Shown piece by piece: positions 9,645-20,330 of a DNA stretch of 64,000 bases. The stretch is taken from assembly GCA_021018815.1 (NCBI GenBank), contig JAITYX010000026.1, forward strand, positions 4,898,001 through 4,962,000, in the 5' to 3' direction. This DNA is from Talinum fruticosum. Lineage: Eukaryota > Streptophyta > Magnoliopsida > Caryophyllales > Talinaceae. The translations under genes were made by a program, and so were the position numbers. The notes below the pieces were generated by a model. That model was not told the origin of the DNA. It was given only the letters and a program-made list of their open reading frames with translations, and searched no databases. Position 1 is the stretch's first letter. Every line of letters starts with the position of its first letter.

Positions 9645-12191
9645 CTACGCATCGTCATCGAAGTCCTCATAGAAGATATAATTCCCAAAGTCATCCAAGA
9701 CAGACATAGAGAATCGGCCACCTCCTTTTTCCCAGGACTGCGAAGCTCCATGTGATAGTCTGCTATAAGAAGACCGAGGGAAGTAAAGAGGGTTCCCGTT
9801 TTGATAAAAGGCTTGCATGGGTACGATGTTCGAGCTTTCCTAAGAGAAACCTTGTCCTGCATTAGAGGTACTAGGCCAGGAAGCACTAGGTCCTGCCTTG
9901 TATGCACTTCTATGATGAGTACACCGCGAAGAACGTCGTAATGAGCCTTGTTTAGCATTACTACTAAAAGGCATTCGTTGCTCATGAGTTTGGGGTAACG
10001 TTCCGGGCGCACCAGGTAGATTGCGGGAAGAAGTGGCTCTAGATCGGCGTCTCTACCAAATCAAGAAAGCGATTAGCATATCACTAAAAGCTTAAAGAAT
10101 TTAGCACTATACTAATTGAGGACTTACTCGGGAAGCGAGAGAAAGATCGTCCGGTAAAGAAATTTTGGATTCACCGAAGAACCGACTGAAAAATAATAGA
10201 TATGGTCCTAGATTGCTCCTGGTCGTAATGCAAAGTTTACTCGATGTTATCAACAAGGAAGATGCTTTTAGCATGCCACTAAAAGAAAAAGAGCACATAA
10301 CTCTTACCCCTCGCCAATTTCTAGGAAAGGGATGCCTAACACATTTCTCTTTCGGGATTTCAGGGATTGTGACGAAACGAGGAGGTCCCCGGGCATAGTA
10401 ACATCTACATTGAGACTCGGGATGTGAATATCAGTAGGAGTGAGCTACAAAAGAAAGATGACAATTAATTTCCATACAAGAAATTCAAGGTTATAAAGAA
10501 GGAGTTGCACAATTACTAGTTGGGCTATGATGTGAGATTCATGATGGGCGTAAGAGGTGTGTAAATTCAAAAGTGAGGTAAACAGATACCCCACCATGGC
10601 CGTCGCTTGCTCGATTGGAGAAAGAAAACAAAAGTAGAACATGGTCGAAGGAGGATTGACCGGAACAAATGGAGGCCATGTGTTAACATTAACTTGAGGA
10701 GTGACTCTCTCTCCAAGATACCAACAAAATCTATAAGGACTTTCAAATAAGATCCTTATCTCACTGAATTCCTGGGCCACAAGGACATTTTGGGGAAGTT
10801 GGAGTTAGACCCAAGGATGAAAGTTGGCATGCATACAAGAATTATCGAGGAATTAGCAAGCAAGAATAAGAAACAACAAGAAAATGGACAAAAGTCGTGG
10901 ATATAAGATGCTGGACTACACCACGGGCTGTCCTACAGGTAGTGGTTCAGGCTGTGGGCATCACCAGAATGCCGAAAGTGTGTCGAAAAGCTCGTTGAAG
11001 CGTATTTTGGAGCAAATTTTTAGAGCAGAAGTGACATACCGAATTAACGCGGTTTAGGGTTAACCTCAAAAAGCCTATCTCATGTATTTTAGTCCACTTA
11101 AGATTTATTCTAGCCCATGATACGGACGCTAGGAACGAAGGCTAATACGTTGAGCTAAGAGAGAGATGTGGAAAGTATTTGTACAACCACGACTACATTT
11201 AGATAAATCAAGTAAAACTTTTTATCCACACAAGATGAAAAGTAAATATTGAAGAAAGAAAAATTTGAGCATACCTCAATGATCATCCATGAGCCATTTA
11301 AAGGAAGGTAGTTGGTAGAAGAATCAGGTTTTAGCCTGCCTCACACCGGCACGGAGGCCTCTAATGAGGCAAGTATATGAGGGAGTACCCCAATTGACCT
11401 CCTTTATTCTATCAAGATCCACTAGGTTCACCAAAGAGTGAACATGAACCTCGGCAGCCTGATCCGAAAAGAGGACCATGCTTAGGAGAAGAGAAAGCAC
11501 GACTCTCACTTGTTGTTAAGGAGAATGTTGAGGGCAGAAAGTTTCATCCTCAAAAGCCTCATAAAGACTGGTGTATTTGAAGTGATTATTATGGGCAAAT
11601 CGGTCAGCTATGGGGCCAAAAAGGTGACGGAGGTAGTTATAGTTTTTGTATAAATTTTGGTCATAAGTTAAAGGTTCTCTTGAAAAGACTAAACTAGATA
11701 ATATAGCAAAATCAAAAGGAGTTATGGTCATCTCACCAAAGAGGAGGTGGAACGTGTTGGTGGTATACCAAAACCACTCACCGATGGCTCTAATAGGATC
11801 CCTTTCCCTCCTATCAATGAGATGGCATAAGGCGATGTAGAGAGGTCCAAACACAGCATTATACATGACATTCTCAAGAGGAAAGTGCATCCTCTCACAT
11901 GTCTCCATGAACTTTGGGATGGCTCCACTACTTCGAATCGAGCCCTTCTGGAAGACAAAATCTAATTAGATTTTGGTTAGGACTTTACTCTAAATAAGCA
12001 AATGAAGAGGTTTAAGCCAATTACCTTACCGAAGAGGACATGACAAGTGAGGAAACATGGCTTTCAGCTTCAACTAGAAGATCACTTGGATTCCATTCAT
12101 TTTGTGGATGCCATTCGTGCTGGAGGAAGGAGTCTTGAGTAAGACTTTCAGCTCCAATTCTTCCCACAGGATGAGCCTTTCTTCTACGCAT
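9645..12191 (-). pseudogene. plant mobile domain (PMD) gene, antisense in Tat copy 1
   Basis: Exon 1 starts at 12191 (MRRRKAHPVGRIG..) and contains NEWNPSDLLVEAESHV. An intron with donor TCG|GTAAGG (about 12030) and acceptor near 11948 follows. Exon 2 carries the PMD hallmark NTFHLLFGEMTITPFDFAIL, preceded by ERMHFPLENVMYN. A TAA (about 11516) replaces a Gln codon that is intact in copy 2, after which the frame continues with VHSLVNLVDLDRIKEV. The C-terminus (ends 9645) is Ser/Arg-rich, then GGGRFSMSVLDDFGNYIF and an acidic tail. PMD (PF10536, 'aminotransferase-like') is shared by plant silencing-related MAIN/MAIL1 proteins and by transposons. It is broken here by stops and frameshifts. Confidence 0.75.
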
Positions 12192-12314
12192 TTTGAAAAC
12201 AAAGAAATCTTGAGAACCAAGTAGTTTTCAAGAAGAAGCAATGTAAAGAAATACAAGAGGAGAATAAGATTAAGATGAAGAATTGGTGTGCAAAATGAAA
12301 CACACCATGCACCC

Positions 12315-12322
12315 CTTTAATA
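12315..12322 (-). promoter_or_regulatory. TATA-like box of antisense PMD gene (copy 1)
   Basis: Minus strand TATTAAAG in the context TTTGCCTATTAAAGG lies about 125 bp before the PMD ATG. The matching place in copy 3 reads TTTGCTTATAAAAGG. The leader after it (ACACCAATTC../ACACTTCATT.., pyrimidine-rich) also aligns between the copies. Confidence 0.5.
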
Positions 12323-12852
12323 GGCAAATCGGTCAAGACGCAAAAGCATGTAAAACAAGAGTCAAAAATTAATGGGAAACCGAAGGAATCCAGTCAGACA
12401 CGCCGGGGCCACGAGGCACCGTGGAGTCCAATCGGCGACAAGTTTTGCAGCATAGCCCACTTCCCTAGTCCAAGTAGCTTTGTCCTCTTAGAGCATGTGA
12501 TTTTTGTACCTTATGCATGCAAGTGGGAAGTTCCGGGCCCACCAATAAGCTTTTATAGAACAGCTTTATCTGTCTATTTCGACTGAATTATTCATGTAAA
12601 AACACTGGTCTTGTGTCAATACAATTATACACTAACAAGTATGCTAGCATAACAAATTATTTAGCCAAGCTTTGATCAAAAGACGATCAAAGTTTCAGCA
12701 TCAAAATATGCCAAGCTTCAGGCTCCGATCAAGCCAAGCTTAGGATCCCTTTACCAAACTTCAAAACGCATGCATAGCGATCATGTTTAGGTCTTACTTT
12801 GGAGTTCAGGTTTGACTATAACCAATTCCAAGAATCACACAATGCCTTACAG

Positions 12853-12975
12853 AAATTGAGGTAAGTACCCTTTAGTGTATACTTTGATCCTTCGTTTGTA
12901 TAAACTCGGTCAAAGTATACCGCATTCTACTCAAAGTATACCAATTCCAAGATCATGTTTAGGTCTTACTTTGGA
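12853..12975 (+). repeat. scrambled patch at the 5' edge of Tat LTR A
   Basis: In place of the first ~75 bp of the LTR (TGTAGACACC.. in LTR B) there is a mosaic. TCATGTTTAGGTCTTACTTT occurs at about 12779 and again at about 12954. CAAAGTATACC occurs twice within 40 bp, and CCGCATTCTACT is also found inside the LTR at about 13187. It looks like filler DNA copied from nearby sequence. Confidence 0.55.
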
Positions 12976-14751
12976 GTCTTGTTTACAGATTTGGATTTGG
13001 AACTATAATCGATTGGTGCAATATAAGCGAATAAACCACAAAGAACCCCCAACACCACTTAAATAGCCTTTTTTCCTTGGGTCGGTCCACAAATCCTCTT
13101 TTCTTTCGCACCGTCCAAGAGCCGAACCGAGCCTTTAGAGATTGTGGAGTTCCATGATGTGTGCCAGGAACTTCCAAGTGTAGAATACCGCATTCTACTT
13201 CTATCCAACTCATATAAGGAGCTGAAGACCCGTAGACGACGTTATAGCGTTGTATTTCATGATCGAAGTATCAAAATGCTACATTTTTAGCTTCACAAGA
13301 CAGCCCACACGAGCCTAGAAGGTCTTCCTCTCTAAATGACGTTGTGAGGTCGACGCCCGCCTTCTAGAAGCTAAGTTGAACACTGCATTTTGAGCTTGGA
13401 GAGTCCTCGGAGGCACAACTAGGGTACGATACCCTATGAGGGTCCGGTTGGCCGGCGCCCGCCTTCTCCACTTTAATCGGTTCTATCTAGGTTTATCATC
13501 TTCCGATCCGGTTCTATCTCTTAAGGAATGGTCCGATTTTCTTTCAGCTGTTTGGACGGCTGAATGGAGGAACACCCTAGGTCATTTGTGACCTATGTCT
13601 TCTCCTATAAATAGAGAGCCTTGGCTCTAATTCCCATATGACTTGTTGCCTTAGCATCACGCTACGGAAAGCTAATTAGAATACTCTCATCTAAACGTTA
13701 CTCTGCCGAAATTAATCTTGAACATTCATCTGTCCTACTTATTACCTTTTAATCGGTGCAAAGAGCTAAAGAATATTTGATTATTATGATCTCTCGGGCA
13801 CTCATTCAATTGATCGCTAACATACCCTAGACACGATTAATAAAATAAACCCGTTTCTTCGGATTGTCACCACTACATCGAGAGATCCGACGAGGAGATC
13901 CGGATCGGCAAGGTGGGACAACCCGAGGGCCATATTTCAGCGTTCGAACGGTCATATTTATTTCTGTTTTAGTCGTTTTCCATATTGTGGTTTAAGAGAT
14001 GTAATCGCTTTAATTTCCTCCCGACCGATGTAAACTTTCATTTTTCGCTTTTCTTTCTTTTATCATTTTGTTTATCTCTTTCCTTTACCTTAAATCCGAT
14101 TCTTAGTATAAAGATCGATATAGTCATTTTTAGCCTATTTCACTCTTAGTTTTCCTATACTAAAATTGGAAGAGCAAATTTTGAAATTTTTTTGGTTAGT
14201 TTTTCTTCCCTAAAACCGATCGGCGACTCCCTTGTTTTATGCTTTATTTTACACAAATCTGCAACTCGGTGTTTTTCTAGTTACGGGAACAATGAACGTT
14301 AGATTTTGGATCTGCCCACTTGGCAGAGACCAAGGCTGGTTCCACCCGCCACGGCCTCCGGCCGACGCCGGCCACCCCTAGGTGCATGCCATCGCTCGTG
14401 CCGTGGGGTCAACTAGTAAGGCTTCGATACGGATTGGTGTTTTTACACCAAGATGGAACTAAAGCCTCAAGGCAGAACCAAAATCCTAATGTTATTTATT
14501 CCTTAATTAGAAAATAAGATCCCGAGAATTTTAAAAATAATTACTAAAATAAAATGATTAATAAAATCGCCAATAAAATTTGATTTAATTCATTTCGACT
14601 TGGTGTTATAAAATACAAAAATCTTAATAAAAGGTTCATCCCCACATTATAAAATCGACTTTCTAAAACCATCTTCAAAATCCTTCATAAAAAGAGAGAC
14701 TCGACACAAGTGGGGAAACTCGGCGGGTTCCGGCCAGCCGTTTTTCCTACA
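12976..14751 (+). repeat. Tat-type LTR A (3' LTR of copy 1)
   Basis: Aligns along its length with LTR B (33173-35145) and LTR C (36653-38653). Ends TTTTTCCTACA. The 5' edge is replaced by the scrambled patch at 12853-12975. A TATAAATAG box lies at about 13606, followed by AGAGCCTTGGCTCT, also seen in LTR B. Landmarks shared by all three LTRs are GAACCCCCAACA, GATCCGGATC..GACAACCCGAGGGC and TTTAATTTCCTCC. Confidence 0.8.
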
Positions 14752-15045
14752 CTCGGGGTCGACTTGTATTATCCATCGTAGATAATATGGAGAAACATTA
14801 GTATTTGCAGCTCCGTCTAGTTTCAGTAGGGCCGTAGGAGTCAGCAATTTCGGAAGACCTTTTAGTATTCAGGCCATGATCCAGTCTGTCTACAGCTAGC
14901 ATGTCCTCTAAACAATTCAAAAGTTACGGCCGGATGCAATCCAATAACGATATTACTTGTTCTTTACCCATTTGTTGCACCACACGGCTCGAAAGTAATA
15001 CGTGCTCTCTTCGAGGCCCAATAGACGAATGTATGGATGTCTGTG
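14752..15045. other. unassigned sequence after Tat LTR A
   Basis: No ORF or motif is recognised. The bases after the LTR (CTCGGGGTCGAC) do not match the PBS-like sequence that follows LTR C, so LTR A is more likely a 3' LTR with flank. From 15046 the sequence aligns with 8243 onward (GCGTTTTGAA..GAGA..ACCTT, TAACATACCATA), which is Tat copy 2. Confidence 0.4.
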
Positions 15046-15269
15046 TAGTATGCGTTTTGAATTGAGACACCTTCTAATGCTTAACATACCATATCGGGTC
15101 ATAGCTGTGATTTTTGAGATAGTCTAGGAGGAGCTTCGATGAGTTTCGGATGTTCCATTAGGCAGATCGGCACATCACAAATGCAAAATCAAAAATTAGT
15201 CCGCACGGTCAAAGTCTAACTTTTGAGACCTAACAAGAGCAAAATCGAAAAAAAATAGAAGCAGCAGAA

Positions 15270-15274
15270 GAAGG
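15270..15274 (+). repeat. left TSD of copia element 2 (gaagg)
   Basis: GAAGG directly precedes the LTR start TGAAGAC. The same five bases follow the 3' LTR at 27391-27395. 5-bp duplications are normal for copia integrase. Confidence 0.85.
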
Positions 15275-16850
15275 TGAAGACTCGAGACATCTGCTCAATA
15301 CTTTTCCGAGTTGTATAAAAGGAATCGGGTATAACAATCTCATACCTATAGAGTTTTGATTCCAAGGCATTCTCTATATCTCGAAACTTATTTGAGTAAA
15401 ATAGTATCTTTTCTAAGTGATACAGCTCTTACTTATTATATTTCTTGCTTATCTATAAGCTGACTCGTAAAACCGGTTCTTTGTTCCGAGTCCAGCTTCA
15501 CTCGGATTAATCGCAGATTGAATAGACCGAGTATTTCATCTTTTCTCACTCGGAATCCGACTTGTGGTTATAAGTCCTATTTTGTTATAGTTAGTATTCT
15601 TAGCTTGTTTTATGATTAGTCTATATCGAGTTAATCCTCTCCGATATTCTTTATTGAACTTGATTCTTCGCTTAGACTAAGTCGATGGAATTCCGAGTAT
15701 CATGGATATTGGACTCGTAAAATTCCATTCCGTTTCGACTCGGATAATCAGTTGGTTTATTTGTCGTAATTATTTTATTATCTCGTGTCTAATTTTGGGC
15801 CATAGTATTTTATACTTTGAGAACCAAAATTAATTTACTTTTGTAGGTTATTCAATCGAGGATACACTTTTCAAACTACAAAAGTAACCGGCTTCGTAAC
15901 GTCAAATCACCAGCAGACATGGCTCTTCACCTTCTCTCGCTCCAGGTCCCAGAGATTGGGTCGTGGCCGTCTCGTTTCCAAATCTGGAAAACTGGAACGC
16001 TAAGCTTAACGGTGGTTTCCACCTTATCTTTCAAGACACCGCTAATGGTTTTGGGACTTCTAAGAGAGTTAAACCGTTGTCCAACGTTCATATTACAATG
16101 GATACTTTCGAGTGACTCGTAAAGCTTCTATCAACGGTCACGAGAGGACTCTCGGTCGGCAGATGAAGATAACGGCTACTCTGTTTGGTCATCTATAAAT
16201 AGAAGCCATCTCACAAGACTTGAAGATTGCCAAACATATTGTTAATACACATACTTGCTCAAAGTTATTGTATTTACTTTCAATCTTCAACTTACAACTC
16301 CCACTCTGTAATTCATTACTTTCTAAGTTGTAAGGTCTTGTACTCGATTACAAACTCTTTCTTACATTCTTTGTAAGGTCCCTTGACCAAGCTGTAAGGG
16401 TTAGCTCAGTTTAGTTGTCCTTAGCTGTAAGGGTTATCTCAGCTTAGGAAGTACTAGATCGGATAAGGGAATTTCGAGTCTAGGAAAACTTGAATAGAGT
16501 TGCCTAAGGGAGCAACTTGGGTTCAGCCAGCTCACGGTATTTTGTGGACTCAAAATAGTGAATTTGACTTCATGTCCGGATTGACACGGTCCGTGGTTTT
16601 CTGCCCTAGGAGGGTTTCCACGTAAATTCTAAGTGTTATCGTTCCGAGTTCATTCTAGACTCGGATAGTTTTATCGCTCTTGCTTTTCTCGATTGATAGC
16701 CTTCGAGTCCTATCTTTTCGACCCCGTTGATAGACTCGGAATCTGTCTCTGTCTCTATTCTGCGCAAAAGAGTTTGATTTTCTCAAGAATCTTCTATCAT
16801 CCTATTCACCCCCTCTAGGGTGACTCGGACTCTCCTCGAGCAAACCTTCA
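15275..16850 (+). repeat. 5' LTR of copia element 2 (L2)
   Basis: 1576 bp, TGAAGAC..CCTTCA. U3 contains CAAAGTAT-like and TTACTTTTGTAG/CTACAAAAGTAA inverted repeats (the latter at 15835-15887), four AACGG/CCGTT motifs between about 16000 and 16185, then TATAAATAG at 16194. The transcript start is therefore about 0.95 kb into the LTR. Confidence 0.92.
16194..16202 (+). promoter_or_regulatory. LTR TATA box of copia element 2
   Basis: TATAAATAG in the context GGTCATCTATAAATAGAAG. The same context occurs in the 3' LTR (26736), the solo LTR (32137), and both outer LTRs of element 4 (53558, 61474). It is the U3 core promoter driving the genomic RNA. Confidence 0.8.
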
Positions 16851-16852
16851 AT

Positions 16853-16864
16853 TGGTATCGAGCC
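16853..16864 (+). other. primer binding site (iMet tRNA type), element 2
   Basis: TGGTATCGAGCC starts two bases after the LTR end. It matches the TGGTATCAGAGCC sequence complementary to the 3' end of initiator-Met tRNA with a small change. TGGTATCAAAGCC stands at the same place in element 4. Confidence 0.85.
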
Positions 16865-16909
16865 TAGCCTTTCGGAAAGGATCTAACAATCCAAAGGTTT
16901 AAAGATCAA

Positions 16910-18440
16910 ATGGCTCGTAACACCGGAGAGTTCGACGAAGGAAGATCTTCCAACAGACCATCAAAATTCAAAGGATCAAACTTTGGGCATTGGAAGAAGC
17001 TTATGGAATGTTTTCTTATGGATCATGATGAAGAGATATGGGAAATCATACAACAAGGAAACTACATTCCAATGAAGACAGATGAATTCAGAATCCTTCC
17101 CAAGACAAAGGTTGAGTTCACACCAGGAGAAGCAGAGAAGTTTAGAAAGAATTTCAAAGCAATGAACATCCTTATGTGCGCCATAAGCTCGTAAGAATAT
17201 AATCGAGTCTCCGCTCGTGACTCTGCTAAAGAGGTGTGGGATACTTTAGTCAACACCTACGAAGGTACAAGTCAGGTAAGACAAGTGAAGATCAGTCAAG
17301 TATCTTCATAAATATGAGCTCTTCAAAATGGAGCCAGAGGAGAACATTACTCGGATGTTCATTCGCTTCACCGAGATTACTAACAATCTCAAATCTCCGG
17401 GAAAGAAAATTTCCCATGAAGAAATGTGCCGGAAAATTCTCGAAGCCTACCCAAGAGACGATGGGGTTCGAAGGTGAGTGCCATAGAGGAGGCTCGTAAC
17501 CTTTCACTCTTAAAGCCGGACGAGCTCATCGGAAAGCTTCTAACTCACGAGATCCATCAAGAAGAAGAGGATGCTGAGGGCAGTACCAAAAGAAACTTAG
17601 CACCGAAAGCCTCGTAATCCAAAGAAGTAAATCCGAGCTCTTCCGACTCGAAGACGATCCCATGGCACTCATTGTAAGAGGCTTCAAGAGAATGATGAAG
17701 CACAAAAGATGGGACAAAAGGCCAAAAGAAGAATTCTACAAGAAAGATAAGAAAGACAGAAAAGGTAAGTTTACTTCCCGTCTAAATTTTCTTTGACTAA
17801 GAATTCTCGGTTGTTTCGAATGTGGCAAAGCAAAGACCACATAGTTAAGGACTCGTCCAAAAGGAAAAGGGACAGAAAGAAGAAGAAAGCCATGATGGCA
17901 ACATGGAGCGATGAGGATTCATCGAAGATGATGAGGACTCGGATGACTCGAAATGTCCGATGGCAATTTCGATTCGAGAGCCGAACAGAGTCGACTCGGA
18001 CTCGGACAATGAGGAAACAAATCCTCAGGAGGTAATCGAATACTTTCTTAAATTCTCCAAAGTTGATTTAGCTAAGTATATTTTTACTTTGGAAGAAAAG
18101 TCCAATTCTGATTCTTCTCAATTCAAAGAACAAATTGAGTCAATCACTTTTGAGAGCACTTCTTTGAAAAATGAATTAGAAAAACTAAGACTCTTATTCA
18201 GAGAACTCAAGACTAGTGCTCAAACTAATGAGACCGAGTCCGAGCCGCTCAGAAAGAAAATGAGCAACTAAAAAGGAAGCTCATTGAATCTCAAGATCTG
18301 GTTTTAAAGTTTACTCAAGGTCGAAGAACCTTAACATGCTCTTAGGATCACAATGTGTCTCTTTTCGAAAAGAAGGTCTTGGATTCAACAAAGAGGAAGA
18401 ATCTAATTCCCACTCAAAATTGTTCAAAAAGGATTCCGAA
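16910..18440 (+). pseudogene. copia gag, broken (element 2)
   Basis: Starts MARNTGEFDEGRSSNRPSKF and matches the gag of element 4 (MARNNGEFD..). The capsid-like region has FKGSNFGHWKKLMECFL and EKFRKNFKAMNILMCAISS. A stop at 17193 comes from CTCGTAA where element 4 has an in-frame CGGAAG (SSEEYN). Further frameshifts follow. A single CCHC-type knuckle (CFECGK.., about 17813) is frameshifted after the second Cys. Gag would assemble the virus-like particle and bind RNA. Confidence 0.85.
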
Positions 18441-18719
18441 CAGTAAAGTTCAGGAAAGCCGAGTATGGTCCCATTCACGTAAATGAAAGGAGGACTAAGC
18501 CCATAACTATTTACAAAAAGAAACCATTCTCTCCTGTTTCAAAAGGAAAGGTTTTCAAAAAGAAAGAGACACGGACTCGCTTCTCGAGAAGAAGACTCGA
18601 AATCCGACAAAACCCAAAGTCATTCAAATATGGGTTCCGAAACACCTTCTTCCTCGTAAAAGGACCACAAGATGTTACTGGGTTCGTTAGAGGAAGTGAG
18701 AAGGGTTAGATTCTCTCTG

Positions 18720-18990
18720 CTTTTGTAGGTCACTCGTAAAAGATCAAAAGGACATTGGTACTGGACAGCGGATGTTCACGACACATGTCAAGTGACCATG
18801 GACTCTTTTCCGAGCTAGAATCATACAAAGGAGGAAAAGTGACTTTTGGAGATGACAACAAAGGTAAGATAGTGGGTATTGGCAAGATTGGAAATGGAAA
18901 CAATCTGGTGAGCCCAGCCTACCTTGTCAAAGGACTAAAATACAATCTACTTAGCATCTCCCAGCTATGCGACAAAGGTCGGAGGTAAGA
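18720..18990 (+). pseudogene. copia aspartic protease (element 2)
   Basis: The open frame 18755-18988 has LDSGCSRHMSSD, with the DSG-type catalytic Asp, then KVTFGDDNKGKIVGIGKIGN and LKYNLLSISQLCDKG, the usual end of copia protease. It would cut Gag-Pol. The segment itself is intact but the polyprotein frame upstream and downstream is broken. Confidence 0.87.
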
Positions 18991-20330
18991 TTCACTCAAT
19001 CTAAGTGCTACATCTCGGATGAGACCACCAAAGAGATAAAGCTCTCAGTAAGAGATTCGGTAACACTTATATCATTCCTCTTCTCGACCCAAGCCAGAAT
19101 TTATCCCGCTTAAAAGCATCTCTTCATGATGATTCATGGTCTTGGCATCGTAGATTAGGTCATATTAGCATGCATACTATCAAAAAGCCGGCATCTCATG
19201 GTCTCGGTAAGAGGTTTACCTAACCGTGTCTTTGAGAAAGACAAAGTTTGTGAAGCATGTGCAAGGGGGAAACAGGTCAGATCCTCATTCAAATCTCTCA
19301 AGACTGTTTCAACATCAAAGGTGCTTGAACCGCTACATATGGATCTATGTGGTGAAATCCCAAGAAAGAGCCTCTGAGGTAAATCCTACATTTTTGTCAT
19401 TATTGATGACTTTTCATGATTTACCTGGGTGTGTTTTCTCAAGCATAAAAATGAAGCCTTCAAGGAGTTCATCAAGCTCTGTAGAAAGATTCAAGTTGAG
19501 TCTCGTACTTAGATTCAAAAGATTCGAACCGACCACGGAAGGGAGTTCGACTACTCGTAATTCTCGTAGTTCTCGCGATTAGAATGAAATCTCTCACAAC
19601 TTCTCAAGCACCAAGAACTCCTCAACAAAATGGAGTAGTAGAGAGAAAGAACAGAACCCTTGAAGAAATAGCAAGGACAATGATGATTGAACACAATTTG
19701 CCCTACTATTTCGGGCTGAGGCAATCAACACAGACTTACTACACTTTGAACAGCATGCCTCATCGGACCCATTCTCAAGAAAACACCCTACGAGCTCTAC
19801 AAAGGGAAGAAGCCAAACATCTCATACTTTAAGCCCTTTGGTTGCAAGTGTTTTATTCACAATAATGGTGAGAATCACCTCGACCAAGTTTGATGCTAGG
19901 TCAGATGAAGGTACTTTTCTCGGGTTACTCTTCTCATAGTAAAGCTTATCGTGTCTTTAACAAAAGAACTAACAAAGTGGAAGAAAGCATCCACGTAGTG
20001 TTTGATGAATGTGAACAGGAGAAGCCAAGTGAATTATCATACTCGAACCGAAGCTCAGTAGAGATGATGATGAAGCCGAGATTACAAAGACTCGCACTCA
20101 ACCTCGCTCAAAATGAGGCCACTCGTAACGAGGAAACTCGTAATACGACAACTCAAGAGCTTACTCGGATCGAACAAACCAATGAAGAAGATCACTCAGA
20201 ACAAGATCAAGTGGTTCAATCCACAAACCTGGTGAATCAAAGAACTGGTAAAGCATTCAAATTTACTTCCAGTCATCCCCAAGAAAACATCATTTCGATA
20301 TCAACAAGTGGGGTAAGAACTCGTTCCTCT
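18991..20330 (+). pseudogene. copia integrase and linker, broken (element 2)
   Basis: A zinc-binding HHCC region is visible in pieces: SWHRRLGHISMHTI (about 19139) and CEACARGKQ (about 19252). The core follows: MDLCGEIP, IIDDFS.FTWV, RTDHGREFDY (about 19518-19550) and TPQQNGVVERKNRTLEEIAR (about 19620-19676). The C-terminal part has DEG.FLGYSSHSKAYRVFNKRT. Stops and one-base shifts, several at CTCG motifs, split it into at least five pieces. A Glu/Gln-rich linker to RT follows. Confidence 0.85.

Larger units (their letters stand above)
8233..14751 (+). mobile_element. Tat-type Ty3/gypsy copy 1, 3' part with antisense genes
   Basis: This block ends with a plus-oriented LTR (to 14751) and carries two minus-strand genes: DUF7745-like (8680-9207) and PMD (9645-12191). 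The whole arrangement recurs in copy 2 (27391-35145). In the minus-strand Tat element at 49381-64000 the same two genes sit beyond the end of pol and antisense to it. That is the basis for assigning copy 1 to the Tat lineage. Its own pol is not in the window, cut off by copia element 1. Confidence 0.7.

Noticed and set aside
16853..16864. PBS as part of a tRNA gene
   Set aside because: Only the 12-13 bases complementary to the tRNA 3' end are present, immediately after an LTR, as expected for a primer binding site.
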